The position numbers and the translations under genes are program-made. This document shows, one piece after another, positions 8,650 through 15,680 of a stretch of 37,021 bases of DNA (positions within the stretch are counted from its first letter, which is position 1; every line of letters starts with the position of its first letter). The notes under the pieces were generated by a model that was not told the DNA's origin, made no database searches, and saw nothing but the letters and a program-made list of their open reading frames with translations. Origin of the DNA: Nitrospirota bacterium (lineage in GTDB: Bacteria; Nitrospirota; Nitrospiria; Nitrospirales; NS-4); NCBI GenBank assembly GCA_005877815.1, contig VBOG01000037.1, forward strand, positions 1-37,021, given 5' to 3'.

Positions 8650-8866
8650 GCTCAGGCTCAGTGTCGCGAAGCGCCTCCGCCATCCCTTGCAGTTGTTTCA
8701 AGAAAACCCGCTGGTGTTCGTCGGCGGGGCCACGGTCGCGTATTTGCTGGTGAGCTATCTTTCCGGGCGGTGGAACGATAGAAAATACGCAAAACCGACG
8801 TCACCACCTGTCTACAATCCCGCCACCCAGCACCTGCAGCCTTATTCCAAACGCTTGGCCGGTTGA
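8630..8866 (+). CDS. Small single-pass membrane protein
   Basis: This is a 78-residue protein, probably translated with the upstream gene because the reading frames overlap. GGAG at 8618-8621 lies eight bases before the ATG at 8630, which makes 8630 a better start than 8624. A short amphipathic region (ELRLSVAKRLRHPLQLF) leads to one membrane segment (NPLVFVGGATVAYLLVSYLSG) and a polar proline-containing tail. The P-x-n-hydrophobic-YLL pattern repeats that of the upstream protein, which suggests two diverged versions of one anchor design. The function is unknown. Confidence 0.6.
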   Translation: MAISIDELRLSVAKRLRHPLQLFQENPLVFVGGATVAYLLVSYLSGRWNDRKYAKPTSPPVYNPATQHLQPYSKRLAG

Positions 8867-8875
8867 AGAAGACGC

Positions 8876-9235
8876 TTAGCGCATCCCCGAACCGGAATAC
8901 ACACCCGTATCAGGATTCTTGCCGGTCTCCGGCGGCCTGCCTTTGCCGGAATATACGCCGGGCTGAAGCGCGTTCGACTTGGTTCCGACATCCCCCGGCG
9001 GCCCCGGAGCGATGGGAGCGCCCGATGTCACCCCGCTCGATTCGTTCCGTGATGGTAAAGTCGGAGGCGGTGCATTGTTCAGGCATGGAATGGGATTCAT
9101 TTGAGCGCCGAGCCCTGACGCTGGCCCTTCTGGACACGGCACTGGAACGGAGCGTTGGGTCTGCGCCTGCGCACCACCGTGTATGATCAGGAGCGCTCCC
9201 AATGCAACACCGGCTGTGTATGCCTTCATCATCAT
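8876..9235 (-). CDS. Small exported proline/glycine-rich protein
   Basis: The 119-residue product begins with a clear Sec signal peptide (MMMKAYTAGVALGALLIIHGGAQAQ). The mature part is low-complexity, rich in Pro, Gly, Ser and Asn. Near the end it has two similar units, PGVYSGKG and TGVYSGSG. No domain is recognised. GAGGAGAG immediately upstream of a run of three ATG codons supports expression; the exact first Met is uncertain. It is downstream of the next exported-protein gene on the same strand with only about 20 bases between, so they may share a transcript. Confidence 0.65.
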   Translation of the reverse strand: MMMKAYTAGVALGALLIIHGGAQAQTQRSVPVPCPEGPASGLGAQMNPIPCLNNAPPPTLPSRNESSGVTSGAPIAPGPPGDVGTKSNALQPGVYSGKGRPPETGKNPDTGVYSGSGMR

Positions 9236-9254
9236 CCTCTCCTCTCAGTGTCGA

Positions 9255-9644
9255 TTACTTACGGTCTGTCTCTGCCCCGGATCCTTTGTCGCTACGCGAG
9301 CCCTTCTCGGTCGCAGGAGGGCGAGACGTCTTGGCGGATGTCACTTGAATGGCCGTGGTCTGGCCGCCCTCCGTCACCTTCGCTTCAATCCTATCGCCGA
9401 CTTTCGGCGGCGTCCCGACAATTTTGGTGTCCGCGCTCACACGCAACCGTACTTCCTTGTCGAAGCTGTCCCGCACGACGTAATTGGGGCCTTCGATCTT
9501 CAAGACTTCTCCGGTCACGCTGGTCGCGGTTTTGTCAGTCCGCATGCCCGGGCTCCGGTCGAGCTGCGCGTCTGCGACACTCGAAAAAAACAGTCCCATC
9601 ACTGACGTCATGGCATATACAGCCAGGACTAGGTGTCTTTTCAT
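9255..9644 (-). CDS. Exported DUF5666-like small beta-barrel (OB-like) protein
   Basis: The 129-residue product has a signal peptide (MKRHLVLAVYAMTSVMGLFFSSVADAQ). A compact beta-rich segment follows: TSVTGEVLKIEGPNYVVRDSFDKEVRLRVSADTKI, then VGDRIEAKVTEGGQTTAIQV. This pattern of short strands, with a conserved 'V-G-D-x-I-x-A' turn, is seen in periplasmic DUF5666-type domains. The tail is charged and probably disordered (EKGSRSDKGSGAETDRK). GGAGGGCGAT precedes the ATG, and a plausible sigma-70 promoter lies 54-81 bases upstream. The biochemical role is unknown. Confidence 0.7.
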   Translation of the reverse strand: MKRHLVLAVYAMTSVMGLFFSSVADAQLDRSPGMRTDKTATSVTGEVLKIEGPNYVVRDSFDKEVRLRVSADTKIVGTPPKVGDRIEAKVTEGGQTTAIQVTSAKTSRPPATEKGSRSDKGSGAETDRK

Positions 9645-9697
9645 ATCGCCCTCCTATGGTATCAACACCGACCGCGACAGCTGACTCCACTATAGGA

Positions 9698-9725
9698 ATT
9701 ATCGCGCCTTGCAGGGTAAAATCAA
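9698..9725 (-). promoter_or_regulatory. Putative sigma-70 promoter for the 9255-9644 gene
   Basis: Read on the minus strand: TTGATT (9720-9725), a 16-base spacer, then GATAAT (9698-9703). These match the consensus at four and five of six positions. Transcription would start near 9690, leaving a leader of roughly 45 bases. The -35 region lies only three bases from the divergent exonuclease III start codon. Confidence 0.45.
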
Positions 9726-9728
9726 TTC

Positions 9729-10502
9729 ATGAAGATCGCGACTTATAATGTAAATTCTCTCAGAAAGCGTCTACCAGTAGTACTCGGCTGGCTGGAGCAG
9801 CAACAACCCGACGTCCTCTGCCTCCAGGAGACAAAAGTGCAGGACACTGAGTTTCCCGCCTTGGCACTGGCCTCCACGGGCTATCACACAATTTTCCGCG
9901 GCATGAAGTCGTACAACGGCGTGGCGATGTTGAGCCGGGTCATTCCGGACGAGATCTGCTTCGGGCTGGATGACGGACAGGATCCGGATGAAGCGCGGCT
10001 CGTACGCGCTGTCATCAATGGAATCACGATCATCAACACCTACATTCCGAACGGGTTCAAGCTGGACTCGCCGAAATACGTCTACAAGCTCGAATGGTAC
10101 AAGCGCCTACGGGTCTATTTCGACAAGCACCTGTCTCCCGACCGGCCGGTGGTCTGGTGCGGCGACATGAACGTCGCCCCCGAGCCCGTGGACGTCCATA
10201 GTCCCGAGAAGCATTTGCAGCATGTGTGTTTTCACGAGCTCGCGCGTAACGCCTATAAGGAGACGGTGGCCTGGGGATTTGTGGATGTGTTCAGAAAGCT
10301 ATACCCGGACCGCCAGCAGTTTACGTTCTGGGACTATCTGCGACCCAACTCCTTGGACGCGAATAAAGGCTGGCGGATTGACCACATTCTCGCTACCGCG
10401 TCGCTGGCCGAGCGGTGCACGAAGGTGGAAGTAGACATCGAGCCGCGACGAGCAGCGGGCTCATCGGATCATACGTTCCTCTGGGCCGAGTTCGCGTTGT
10501 AG
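9729..10502 (+). CDS. xthA: Exodeoxyribonuclease III (AP endonuclease)
   Basis: This is a 257-residue enzyme of the endonuclease/exonuclease/phosphatase fold. It cleaves DNA at abasic sites and removes nucleotides and blocked ends 3' to 5' in base excision repair. The family motifs are in order: KIATYNVNSLRKR at the N-terminus, the metal-binding glutamate E34 in LCLQETKV, WCGDMNVAPEPVDVH in the middle and SSDHTFLWAEF at the end with the catalytic Asp-His pair. Length and start agree with the family. The start has no strong ribosome site. It is a single gene, divergent from the exported protein at 9644 and convergent with the DUF3108 gene. Confidence 0.95.
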   Translation: MKIATYNVNSLRKRLPVVLGWLEQQQPDVLCLQETKVQDTEFPALALASTGYHTIFRGMKSYNGVAMLSRVIPDEICFGLDDGQDPDEARLVRAVINGITIINTYIPNGFKLDSPKYVYKLEWYKRLRVYFDKHLSPDRPVVWCGDMNVAPEPVDVHSPEKHLQHVCFHELARNAYKETVAWGFVDVFRKLYPDRQQFTFWDYLRPNSLDANKGWRIDHILATASLAERCTKVEVDIEPRRAAGSSDHTFLWAEFAL

Positions 10503-10511
10503 CCTGCCTTC

Positions 10512-11297
10512 TCAGTCGCCTTCGCGGGATATCAGGGTGGCAGCGATAGACCCCACTACGATCTTTGTCTTGATCAATATGGGGACGCGGGCGGCATCAT
10601 TGCTTAGCCAGACGTCGATCGGTCCGCGGTTTGAAAAAAGGCCTTTCGGAGGCATCATCGCGACCACGTGAACAGTCTCGACTTCGCCCTGCCCGCTTGT
10701 GACATGCTCGATCCCCTCAAATCGAACCTCGATGACCGTGTTGCGTCCCTCGTGAAAGATGGGGACCGTGACGGACGAGGCGTCGGCAGATGAGGGCAGT
10801 GTGCGAATGTAGTACAACCACGAGAGGCTGTCCTGCGCATCGGGAGGAATCTCGTATTGCTCGGTCCGCCCATCCTTGTTCAGGCTGGCCTGACGCAGAT
10901 CCCGGTCGAACAGCACCTCGATGTCATTCCTGCGGGCGCCTTCGCGGCGAAGGAATGAGAGCCGGTAAGGAAGCAACGTGTGATCGTCAACAAGCGAGAC
11001 CAGGCGATCATCAATCACAAAAAATGCGGACACGACGGCATTGGAGCGCGCGGTATGCATCAGCCGCAAGGCTGGGTGGCCTTCGAAGATCTCCGGGTCC
11101 CCGATTTCCAACACAGCCGTGCCGGCCGATATCACGCCCCAACTGAGGTTGTACATGAGCCGCTCGCCGATGCGAAACGGTAGATTGGTCCGACCAGATT
11201 CTGACAACGCCTGACCCATCTGCAACCCGGGCAGAAAATACGAGCCCATCAGCGCCGCGCATGCCGCGATGGCATATAGAAAAGGCCGCAGTATCAT
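10512..11297 (-). CDS. DUF3108 domain exported protein
   Basis: From the ATG at 11297 the product has 261 residues; the track ORF to 11357 adds 20 that are not hydrophobic. The N-terminus (LRPFLYAIAACAALMGSYFLPGLQ) is a signal or anchor segment. The body begins LPFRIGERLMYNLSWGVISAGTAVLEI, which is the classic DUF3108 opening. It continues with SLSWLYYIRTLP and ends with DVWLSNDAARVPILIKTKIVVGSIAATL. DUF3108 proteins are periplasmic beta-rich proteins related to lipid-binding folds, and their function is not established. It is divergent from the CbiX-type gene. Confidence 0.85.
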   Translation of the reverse strand: MILRPFLYAIAACAALMGSYFLPGLQMGQALSESGRTNLPFRIGERLMYNLSWGVISAGTAVLEIGDPEIFEGHPALRLMHTARSNAVVSAFFVIDDRLVSLVDDHTLLPYRLSFLRREGARRNDIEVLFDRDLRQASLNKDGRTEQYEIPPDAQDSLSWLYYIRTLPSSADASSVTVPIFHEGRNTVIEVRFEGIEHVTSGQGEVETVHVVAMMPPKGLFSNRGPIDVWLSNDAARVPILIKTKIVVGSIAATLISREGD

Positions 11298-11417
11298 GCC
11301 GTTCACATTACCGTCCGATGAATTGCGCGTAGAATGGTCTGATGTCCCCTTGCTCAACGTATCAGCTACTGTTATCGTAAAGACATATCCATTTGGGGGA
11401 GGCCTCGCAGAAAATTA

Positions 11418-11927
11418 ATGGCGGTGAAGAATCGACGAGGCGTCGTGCTCGTCGGACATGGCGCAATCCCAAAAGATTACCCGCGGGACCTGCTCACGAA
11501 GCAGAAGTCGCTGGAAAGCCAGCGCCGGGCATCGGGGACGCCGCCGACACCTGAAGAGAGCGCCCTGGACGGGCGCATCCGCCACTGGCCACGATCTCCC
11601 CAGGCAGACCCCTACCAGGCTGGGTTACAGGCACTCGCCGGTCACGTAAAAGCGGCGCTCAATGGAGAGTTGTTCGCGATTGCCTACAACGAGTTTTGCG
11701 CGCCGACGGTGGAAGAAGCGGTGGAAGGCCTGATCGCCGAGGGCGCCGAGGAGATTGTCATCGTGCCATCCATGTTTACGCCCGGTGGAGGGCACTCGGA
11801 AACAGACATCCCCGAAACTCTCGCCGCGCTACGAACCACGTACCCGGAAGTGACATTCCGGTATGCTTGGCCCTTCAACCTCGGCGAGGTGGCCTCATTG
11901 CTTGTACAGCAGCTCAGGCGGTTTTAG
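11418..11927 (+). CDS. CbiX/SirB-type sirohydrochlorin chelatase-like protein
   Basis: This is a 169-residue single-domain chelatase-like protein. The two metal-site histidines of the family are visible: H14 in VLVGHGAIPK and H126 in PSMFTPGGGHSETDIP. The strands EEIVIVPSMF and VTFRYAWPF complete the fold. Members insert Co2+, Ni2+ or Fe2+ into sirohydrochlorin for cobalamin, F430 or sirohaem. Between the first motif and the body it carries an extra polar segment of about 45 residues (17-62, ending PRSPQADPYQAGLQ), which makes it longer than the usual 120-130 residues. No other tetrapyrrole genes are in the window, so the metal is unknown. Confidence 0.8.
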   Translation: MAVKNRRGVVLVGHGAIPKDYPRDLLTKQKSLESQRRASGTPPTPEESALDGRIRHWPRSPQADPYQAGLQALAGHVKAALNGELFAIAYNEFCAPTVEEAVEGLIAEGAEEIVIVPSMFTPGGGHSETDIPETLAALRTTYPEVTFRYAWPFNLGEVASLLVQQLRRF

Positions 11928-11977
11928 GGAAGATCTGCAAGCCACGCAATTTCTGGCAGGAAGTACTTTCAAAGAGG

Positions 11978-12742
11978 CTAATGAGCACCCAGTACCTCAC
12001 GGACCTTCCGGGTAAGGATGTCGGGACTGAAGGGCTTCTGAAGGAACGGCATGTCTTCACTGAGGACCCGGTAACGGAGCAGTTCGGGATGCGGAGAGCT
12101 GGACATATAGACGATCCGCAGGTCCGGTCGTGTCGAGCGTAAGGGTTCGGCCAGTTCACGTCCACTGATGCCGGGCATCATCACATCCGTCACAATCAGA
12201 CGAATCGTATCCATGTTCCGTTTGTAGAGCATAAACGCTTCACTGTTGAACCGGGCTTCCAACACGGTGTATCCGCTCTTTTCGAGCGTCTTTCGGAACA
12301 CCGTTCGTTGCATTTCCTCATCCTCCACGAGCAGCACGGTCTCCATGCCCTTCGAGGGAGCGGGCAGCGGCGCAGTCGGCTGTACGAGAACCTTGCTGTG
12401 CTCACCGTCCAAGGCAGCGTCGGAGCGCTTGAGTAAATATCGGCCCAGAAGAGAGGTGGGACGATCGGAGGCGAAGGAAGGATCGAAATCAAGCCCTGCG
12501 TTGTTCCCACATTGCCAGGTTACGATCGCGTCCGCGGTTTCCTTCGCCTCTTTCCCGTCGTCAGTCTGAAAACGGAATTGCAGCGAGACTCTCGTGTTTG
12601 GTTTGTAATCCTCTTTGCTGAACAACACAATTCGCGTTTGGCTGACTTTTAACAGACTGCCCCAGGAAACCCCTCCCCGGCGGGGCAGAGAGATATCAAC
12701 GCGAGACAGCAGGCGATATTGTGGTTCAGTGGACTTCGTCAT
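11978..12742 (-). CDS. PilZ-like domain fused to a C-terminal response-regulator receiver
   Basis: This is a 254-residue cytoplasmic signalling protein. Residues 1-110 look like a PilZ-type beta barrel (RVDISLPRRGGVSWGSLLKVSQTRIVLFS, then VSLQFRFQTDDG and WQCGNNAGLDFD). The usual RxxxR and D/NxSxxG signature is not clearly intact, so c-di-GMP binding is uncertain. Residues about 130-254 form a complete receiver: acidic pair in LLVEDEEMQ, phospho-acceptor Asp in LIVTDVMMPGISG, Ser in IVYMSSSP and Lys in FLQKPFSP. GGAGG precedes the start, and a promoter-like element lies 27-55 bases upstream. No histidine kinase is adjacent. Confidence 0.82.
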   Translation of the reverse strand: MTKSTEPQYRLLSRVDISLPRRGGVSWGSLLKVSQTRIVLFSKEDYKPNTRVSLQFRFQTDDGKEAKETADAIVTWQCGNNAGLDFDPSFASDRPTSLLGRYLLKRSDAALDGEHSKVLVQPTAPLPAPSKGMETVLLVEDEEMQRTVFRKTLEKSGYTVLEARFNSEAFMLYKRNMDTIRLIVTDVMMPGISGRELAEPLRSTRPDLRIVYMSSSPHPELLRYRVLSEDMPFLQKPFSPDILTRKVREVLGAH

Positions 12743-12768
12743 ATGACCTCCTAACTAAAGTAGCAATC

Positions 12769-12797
12769 GTAATACCAAAGTTTAAGGTGGAGATCAA
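12769..12797 (-). promoter_or_regulatory. Putative sigma-70 promoter of the PilZ-receiver gene
   Basis: On the minus strand TTGATC (12792-12797) and TATTAC (12769-12774) are separated by 17 bases, each matching the consensus at four of six positions. Transcription would begin about 20 bases before the start codon at 12742, a sensible leader for the GGAGG site. Confidence 0.4.
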
Positions 12798-12941
12798 AGG
12801 GAAACAATAGGACAACATGTGCCACCCTCCACGTTTCTGGAACAGGTATGAGCGCACCTAGTCAATATTTGAGGGAAAATCCGCGCCAAGACGAGGCAGG
12901 AAGTACAGTCCTTGGGCCTTATAATCTACGACTGGCGGGAA
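12798..12941. other. Intergenic stretch without recognised gene
   Basis: This AT-richer sequence lies between the promoter of the PilZ-receiver gene and the end of the small ORF at 12942. I see no open frame of note, no RNA gene and no repeat in it. Confidence 0.4.
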
Positions 12942-13109
12942 TCAGAACCAGCCTATGATGGCTTTCACAACCATAACCCAAAAGGCCATGCAGGCACTCA
13001 GGATGAGTGTCCACCCACATACCTTGACCCAGTGGTCACTGGAGGAGGTAAACGGGGCAGGCACCCGATAAATCAGAGGCGGCAGAGGCCGTTTAGCGGT
13101 GGATGGCAT
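12942..13109 (-). CDS. Candidate 55-residue single-pass membrane protein (absent from ORF track)
   Basis: The ATG at 13109 opens 55 codons ending in TGA at 12942. The product has a polar, proline-rich, basic N-terminus (MPSTAKRPLPPLIYRVPAPFT) and one strong membrane segment (VCGWTLILSACMAFWVMVVKAIIGWF) up to the C-terminus. This basic-then-hydrophobic order would give an N-in topology. Only a weak GAGTGAG precedes the start. It occupies most of an otherwise empty 520-base gap, which raises its likelihood. The larger overlapping plus-strand ORF (12912-13268) has no protein-like composition. The function is unknown. Confidence 0.5.
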   Translation of the reverse strand: MPSTAKRPLPPLIYRVPAPFTSSSDHWVKVCGWTLILSACMAFWVMVVKAIIGWF

Positions 13110-13264
13110 GGCTCACTCGCGCATCCGGAAAAATGTAAAGGGCGGCTGCAGGAGGAGGGTCCAACAGCCACCCTTTGCGACAGACTGGATAGGGGCTCGA
13201 ATCATAAAGGCGAGTCGCCTGTGCCTTCTCTCAAAACCGCTATGCCAGTGGCCGCGTGCGTCCG

Positions 13265-13585
13265 TTAACGATTCTGACTCGTGTCCACCTGGAGATTGTT
13301 CTGCACCTTCTTCACACCGTCGACTTCCTTCGCGAGCCGTTCGGCACGGGCCTTTTCGGCAGCGGTAGGAACGACGCCCGTAAGGTAGACCGTTTCGCGG
13401 ACAGTTTTCACACTGACGCGTCCGAGAGTCCCCATCCGATCTCCGGCCAACTTCGACTTGACCGCCGTCGTGATACCTGTGTCAGTAACATTCTGCCCGG
13501 CGGTTTCGCCGGTCATGGTCTGGCAACCCGTCGCCAGGACGCCGACGACCATGGCGACCACGAGACATTGCAGGACATGCCGCAT
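13265..13585 (-). CDS. BON-domain lipoprotein
   Basis: The 106-residue product begins with a lipoprotein signal (MRHVLQCLVVAMVVGVLATGC, lipobox LATGC with the cysteine at 21). It continues as one BON domain: DTGITTAVKSKLAGD, then RVSVKTVRETVYLTGVVPTAAEKARAERLAKEVDGVKKVQNNLQV. BON domains bind phospholipid or outer-membrane surfaces in proteins such as OsmY/DolP, and single-domain lipoproteins of this type are often envelope-stress related. GGAGG precedes the start. It is a single gene with the unlisted small ORF about 155 bases downstream on the same strand. Confidence 0.9.
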   Translation of the reverse strand: MRHVLQCLVVAMVVGVLATGCQTMTGETAGQNVTDTGITTAVKSKLAGDRMGTLGRVSVKTVRETVYLTGVVPTAAEKARAERLAKEVDGVKKVQNNLQVDTSQNR

Positions 13586-13752
13586 ATGTGCCTCCTGATT
13601 AAAGCGTCATCGTTGCCCTGAAAGAAAGGATACGGTTAGTGTCACGTGATATGAATGCCCTAGAAGAAGGGGGCTAGACGCTAAAGGGGAAGTTGGCCTG
13701 AAGCTCGCCATCAAATTTTCGGAGCTGCTTGCTCCTGTTACTTCTTTCGGGG

Positions 13753-13781
13753 TGGACGTACAGAACGACGAGCGATACAAT
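13753..13781 (+). promoter_or_regulatory. Putative sigma-70 promoter for the 13821 gene
   Basis: TGGACG (13753-13758) and TACAAT (13776-13781) are separated by 17 bases and match the consensus at four and five of six positions. The start codon at 13821 would follow a leader of roughly 33 bases. The placement also argues against the track's earlier start at 13752. Confidence 0.5.
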
Positions 13782-13820
13782 GTGAAACTTTTTACGCCCT
13801 TTTCAGAAAGGCGAAACATC

Positions 13821-14372
13821 ATGAAACTTCTTATCGCTCTGATCGTGACCTTGATCATGCTGACTGTCTTCAAGAATGTAGAGACCTTGGCGGCCTCTCT
13901 CTCCTACCCATACGACAACAGCGGCTTTGAGGATCGCCCGCCTCAGGGCGTCTTCAACACCATCATGACCGCGCATAACCAGGAATTGGTGATGAGCAGG
14001 CTGCGCGTCTATGAAATTGTGCCTGTGAAACCCAGCACGGTCTTTACCACTGACGTCCCCGAGATTTTTGTCGTCTTTCAGCTTCATCAGCACGGCGCGG
14101 AATTTCGCGTGTATGGCCGCTGGTTCATCGAAGGCCAGGACGGCGTCTCTCCCAACCTCCTGTTGGGAGAAGACGGCATGATCATCACCACGGAGGACCA
14201 ATCGGGCTACGTTTCCATGAAACGTCCCACGACGGGATGGCCCATTGGGCAGTATAAGGTCAGAATGTATATCGGCACCGGCGAGGCGGACAGGAACCCA
14301 ATCGGCACCCTTTACTTCACGGTCGTTCCAGACAAAAACACGGAGGCGTCAGCGGGCGGGACCGCAAAATGA
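13821..14372 (+). CDS. Exported protein of unknown function
   Basis: This is a 183-residue product with a signal peptide (MKLLIALIVTLIMLTVFKNVETLAAS). The mature part is beta-rich with several aromatic strands: PEIFVVFQLHQHGAEFRVYGRWFIEGQDG, YVSMKRPTTGWPIGQYKVRMYIG and IGTLYFTVVPD. The pattern 'GWPxGxYxVxxYIG' followed by a final strand is common in immunoglobulin-like or MG2-like periplasmic domains, a fold-level impression only. I chose the Met at 13821 because it begins the signal peptide and has AAAGGCG upstream. It is convergent with the PLP-enzyme gene. Confidence 0.7.
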   Translation: MKLLIALIVTLIMLTVFKNVETLAASLSYPYDNSGFEDRPPQGVFNTIMTAHNQELVMSRLRVYEIVPVKPSTVFTTDVPEIFVVFQLHQHGAEFRVYGRWFIEGQDGVSPNLLLGEDGMIITTEDQSGYVSMKRPTTGWPIGQYKVRMYIGTGEADRNPIGTLYFTVVPDKNTEASAGGTAK

Positions 14373-14392
14373 GCGTGACAGTGAGCGAACGA

Positions 14393-15664
14393 TTAGGGAC
14401 GTAGCGGAAGCGCCTGGAGGAGATCCAGCAATTGCTCGATCTCCTCCATGGTGTTGTAGTGAGCGAGGCCGATGCGGAGCAACCCTCCGTCCGATTCGAC
14501 GCCAAGCCTCTGCGTCAAATTTTGCGCGTAAAAATTTCCCGACCACACGAAGATTCTCCGCTCGCCGAGATCCTCAGCCAGATCCAGCGGTGGATACCCG
14601 CTCATTCGAATCGAGACGGTCGGAGTGCGTTCGGCGACGCGCCCGAGATCCGTCAGGCCGTAGATCGTCACTCCGGGGATCTTGAGTAAACCCTCAATCA
14701 ACCGGCGTGAGAGCGTCGCCTCGTACTCCCTGATCGCCTCCATCGCCACCGTCACGGCCATGCGCCGGCGCAATGCATCACGGCTGACACGCCGACCCAG
14801 TTCCGCAAGATATTCGATGCCTGCAGCAACCCCTGCCATACCTTCATGGTTTTGGGTCCCGCTCTCCCATCGGTCCGGGATTGCCTCTGAACACGGCCTG
14901 ACCTTATAGGGCTTGAGCCGCATGAGGTGTGCCCGCTTGCCGTAGACCGCTCCCGTGTGCGGCCCAAAAAATTTGTAAGGCGAGCAGGCTAAAAAATCAC
15001 AATCCAGGTCTCGGACATCCACGGGCTGGTGCGGCACGTAGTGCACCGCATCCACATAGACGAGCGCCCCGACCGCATGGGCCAGCCGGACGACTTCCCG
15101 GACGTCCGTGATCGTGCCGACCGCGTTGGATGCCCAGCCGACCGCGACGATGCGCGTACGAGAGGTGAGGGTTCTCTGCATATCGTGCATGTCCAGCGTG
15201 CAGCCCTTGACGTCAATATCCACCGTCCGCACAACCGCCCCTTTCTCCTCCAGCGCCAGCCATGGGGCGACATTGGCGTCATGATCGAGACATGTAACCA
15301 CGATCTCATCTCCGTCCCGAATCTCTCGACCGATCGCGCGGCTCATTGCAAAGGTGAGGGTCGTCATGTTCCCACCGAAGACCACCTCATCGGCGTCGCA
15401 TCCCAGCAAATCCGCAATCCCGGCATGGGCCGCCCGGTACATGTCGTCGGTCCGCCGGCTGGTGACAAATGCGCCATGTGTGTTCGCATTGGCATGAATG
15501 AGGTAGTCGGTCATGGCATCCATCACTCGTTGCGGCACTTGAGTGCCGCCGGGCGCATCCATGAATACGGCAGGCCGGCCGTGCACCATTTTGGACAGCG
15601 CCGGAAACTGGGCGCGAATCCAACCAAGATGCGGCAGCAGGCGGGACGATTCGAGGCTCATCAT
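14393..15664 (-). CDS. Class V aminotransferase-fold PLP enzyme, cysteine-desulfurase-like (VC1184-type)
   Basis: This is about 423 residues from the ATG at 15664; the track start at 15694 is also possible and would overlap the upstream gene by 14 bases. The fold-type I PLP features are present: THGAFVTS near the N-terminus, DHDANVAPW, the cofactor Asp-x2-His in VDAVHYVPHQ and the Schiff-base lysine in CSPYKFFGPHTG (K241 in track numbering). The protein aligns with SufS/CsdA. However, the active-site cysteine segment (RxGxxCA) is replaced by WSGNFYAQNL, a Cys-to-Tyr change. It therefore probably is not a desulfurase but belongs to the VC1184-like subfamily of unknown substrate. No Fe-S assembly genes are nearby. 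Confidence 0.85.
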   Translation of the reverse strand: MMSLESSRLLPHLGWIRAQFPALSKMVHGRPAVFMDAPGGTQVPQRVMDAMTDYLIHANANTHGAFVTSRRTDDMYRAAHAGIADLLGCDADEVVFGGNMTTLTFAMSRAIGREIRDGDEIVVTCLDHDANVAPWLALEEKGAVVRTVDIDVKGCTLDMHDMQRTLTSRTRIVAVGWASNAVGTITDVREVVRLAHAVGALVYVDAVHYVPHQPVDVRDLDCDFLACSPYKFFGPHTGAVYGKRAHLMRLKPYKVRPCSEAIPDRWESGTQNHEGMAGVAAGIEYLAELGRRVSRDALRRRMAVTVAMEAIREYEATLSRRLIEGLLKIPGVTIYGLTDLGRVAERTPTVSIRMSGYPPLDLAEDLGERRIFVWSGNFYAQNLTQRLGVESDGGLLRIGLAHYNTMEEIEQLLDLLQALPLRP

Positions 15665-15680
15665 ACGGTCACGCTTTCGA

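Noticed and set aside
12912-13268. Plus-strand ORF of 118 residues in the 12.8-13.2 kb gap
   Set aside because: No ribosome site and no protein-like hydrophobic or helical pattern; the minus-strand 55-residue ORF is more convincing.
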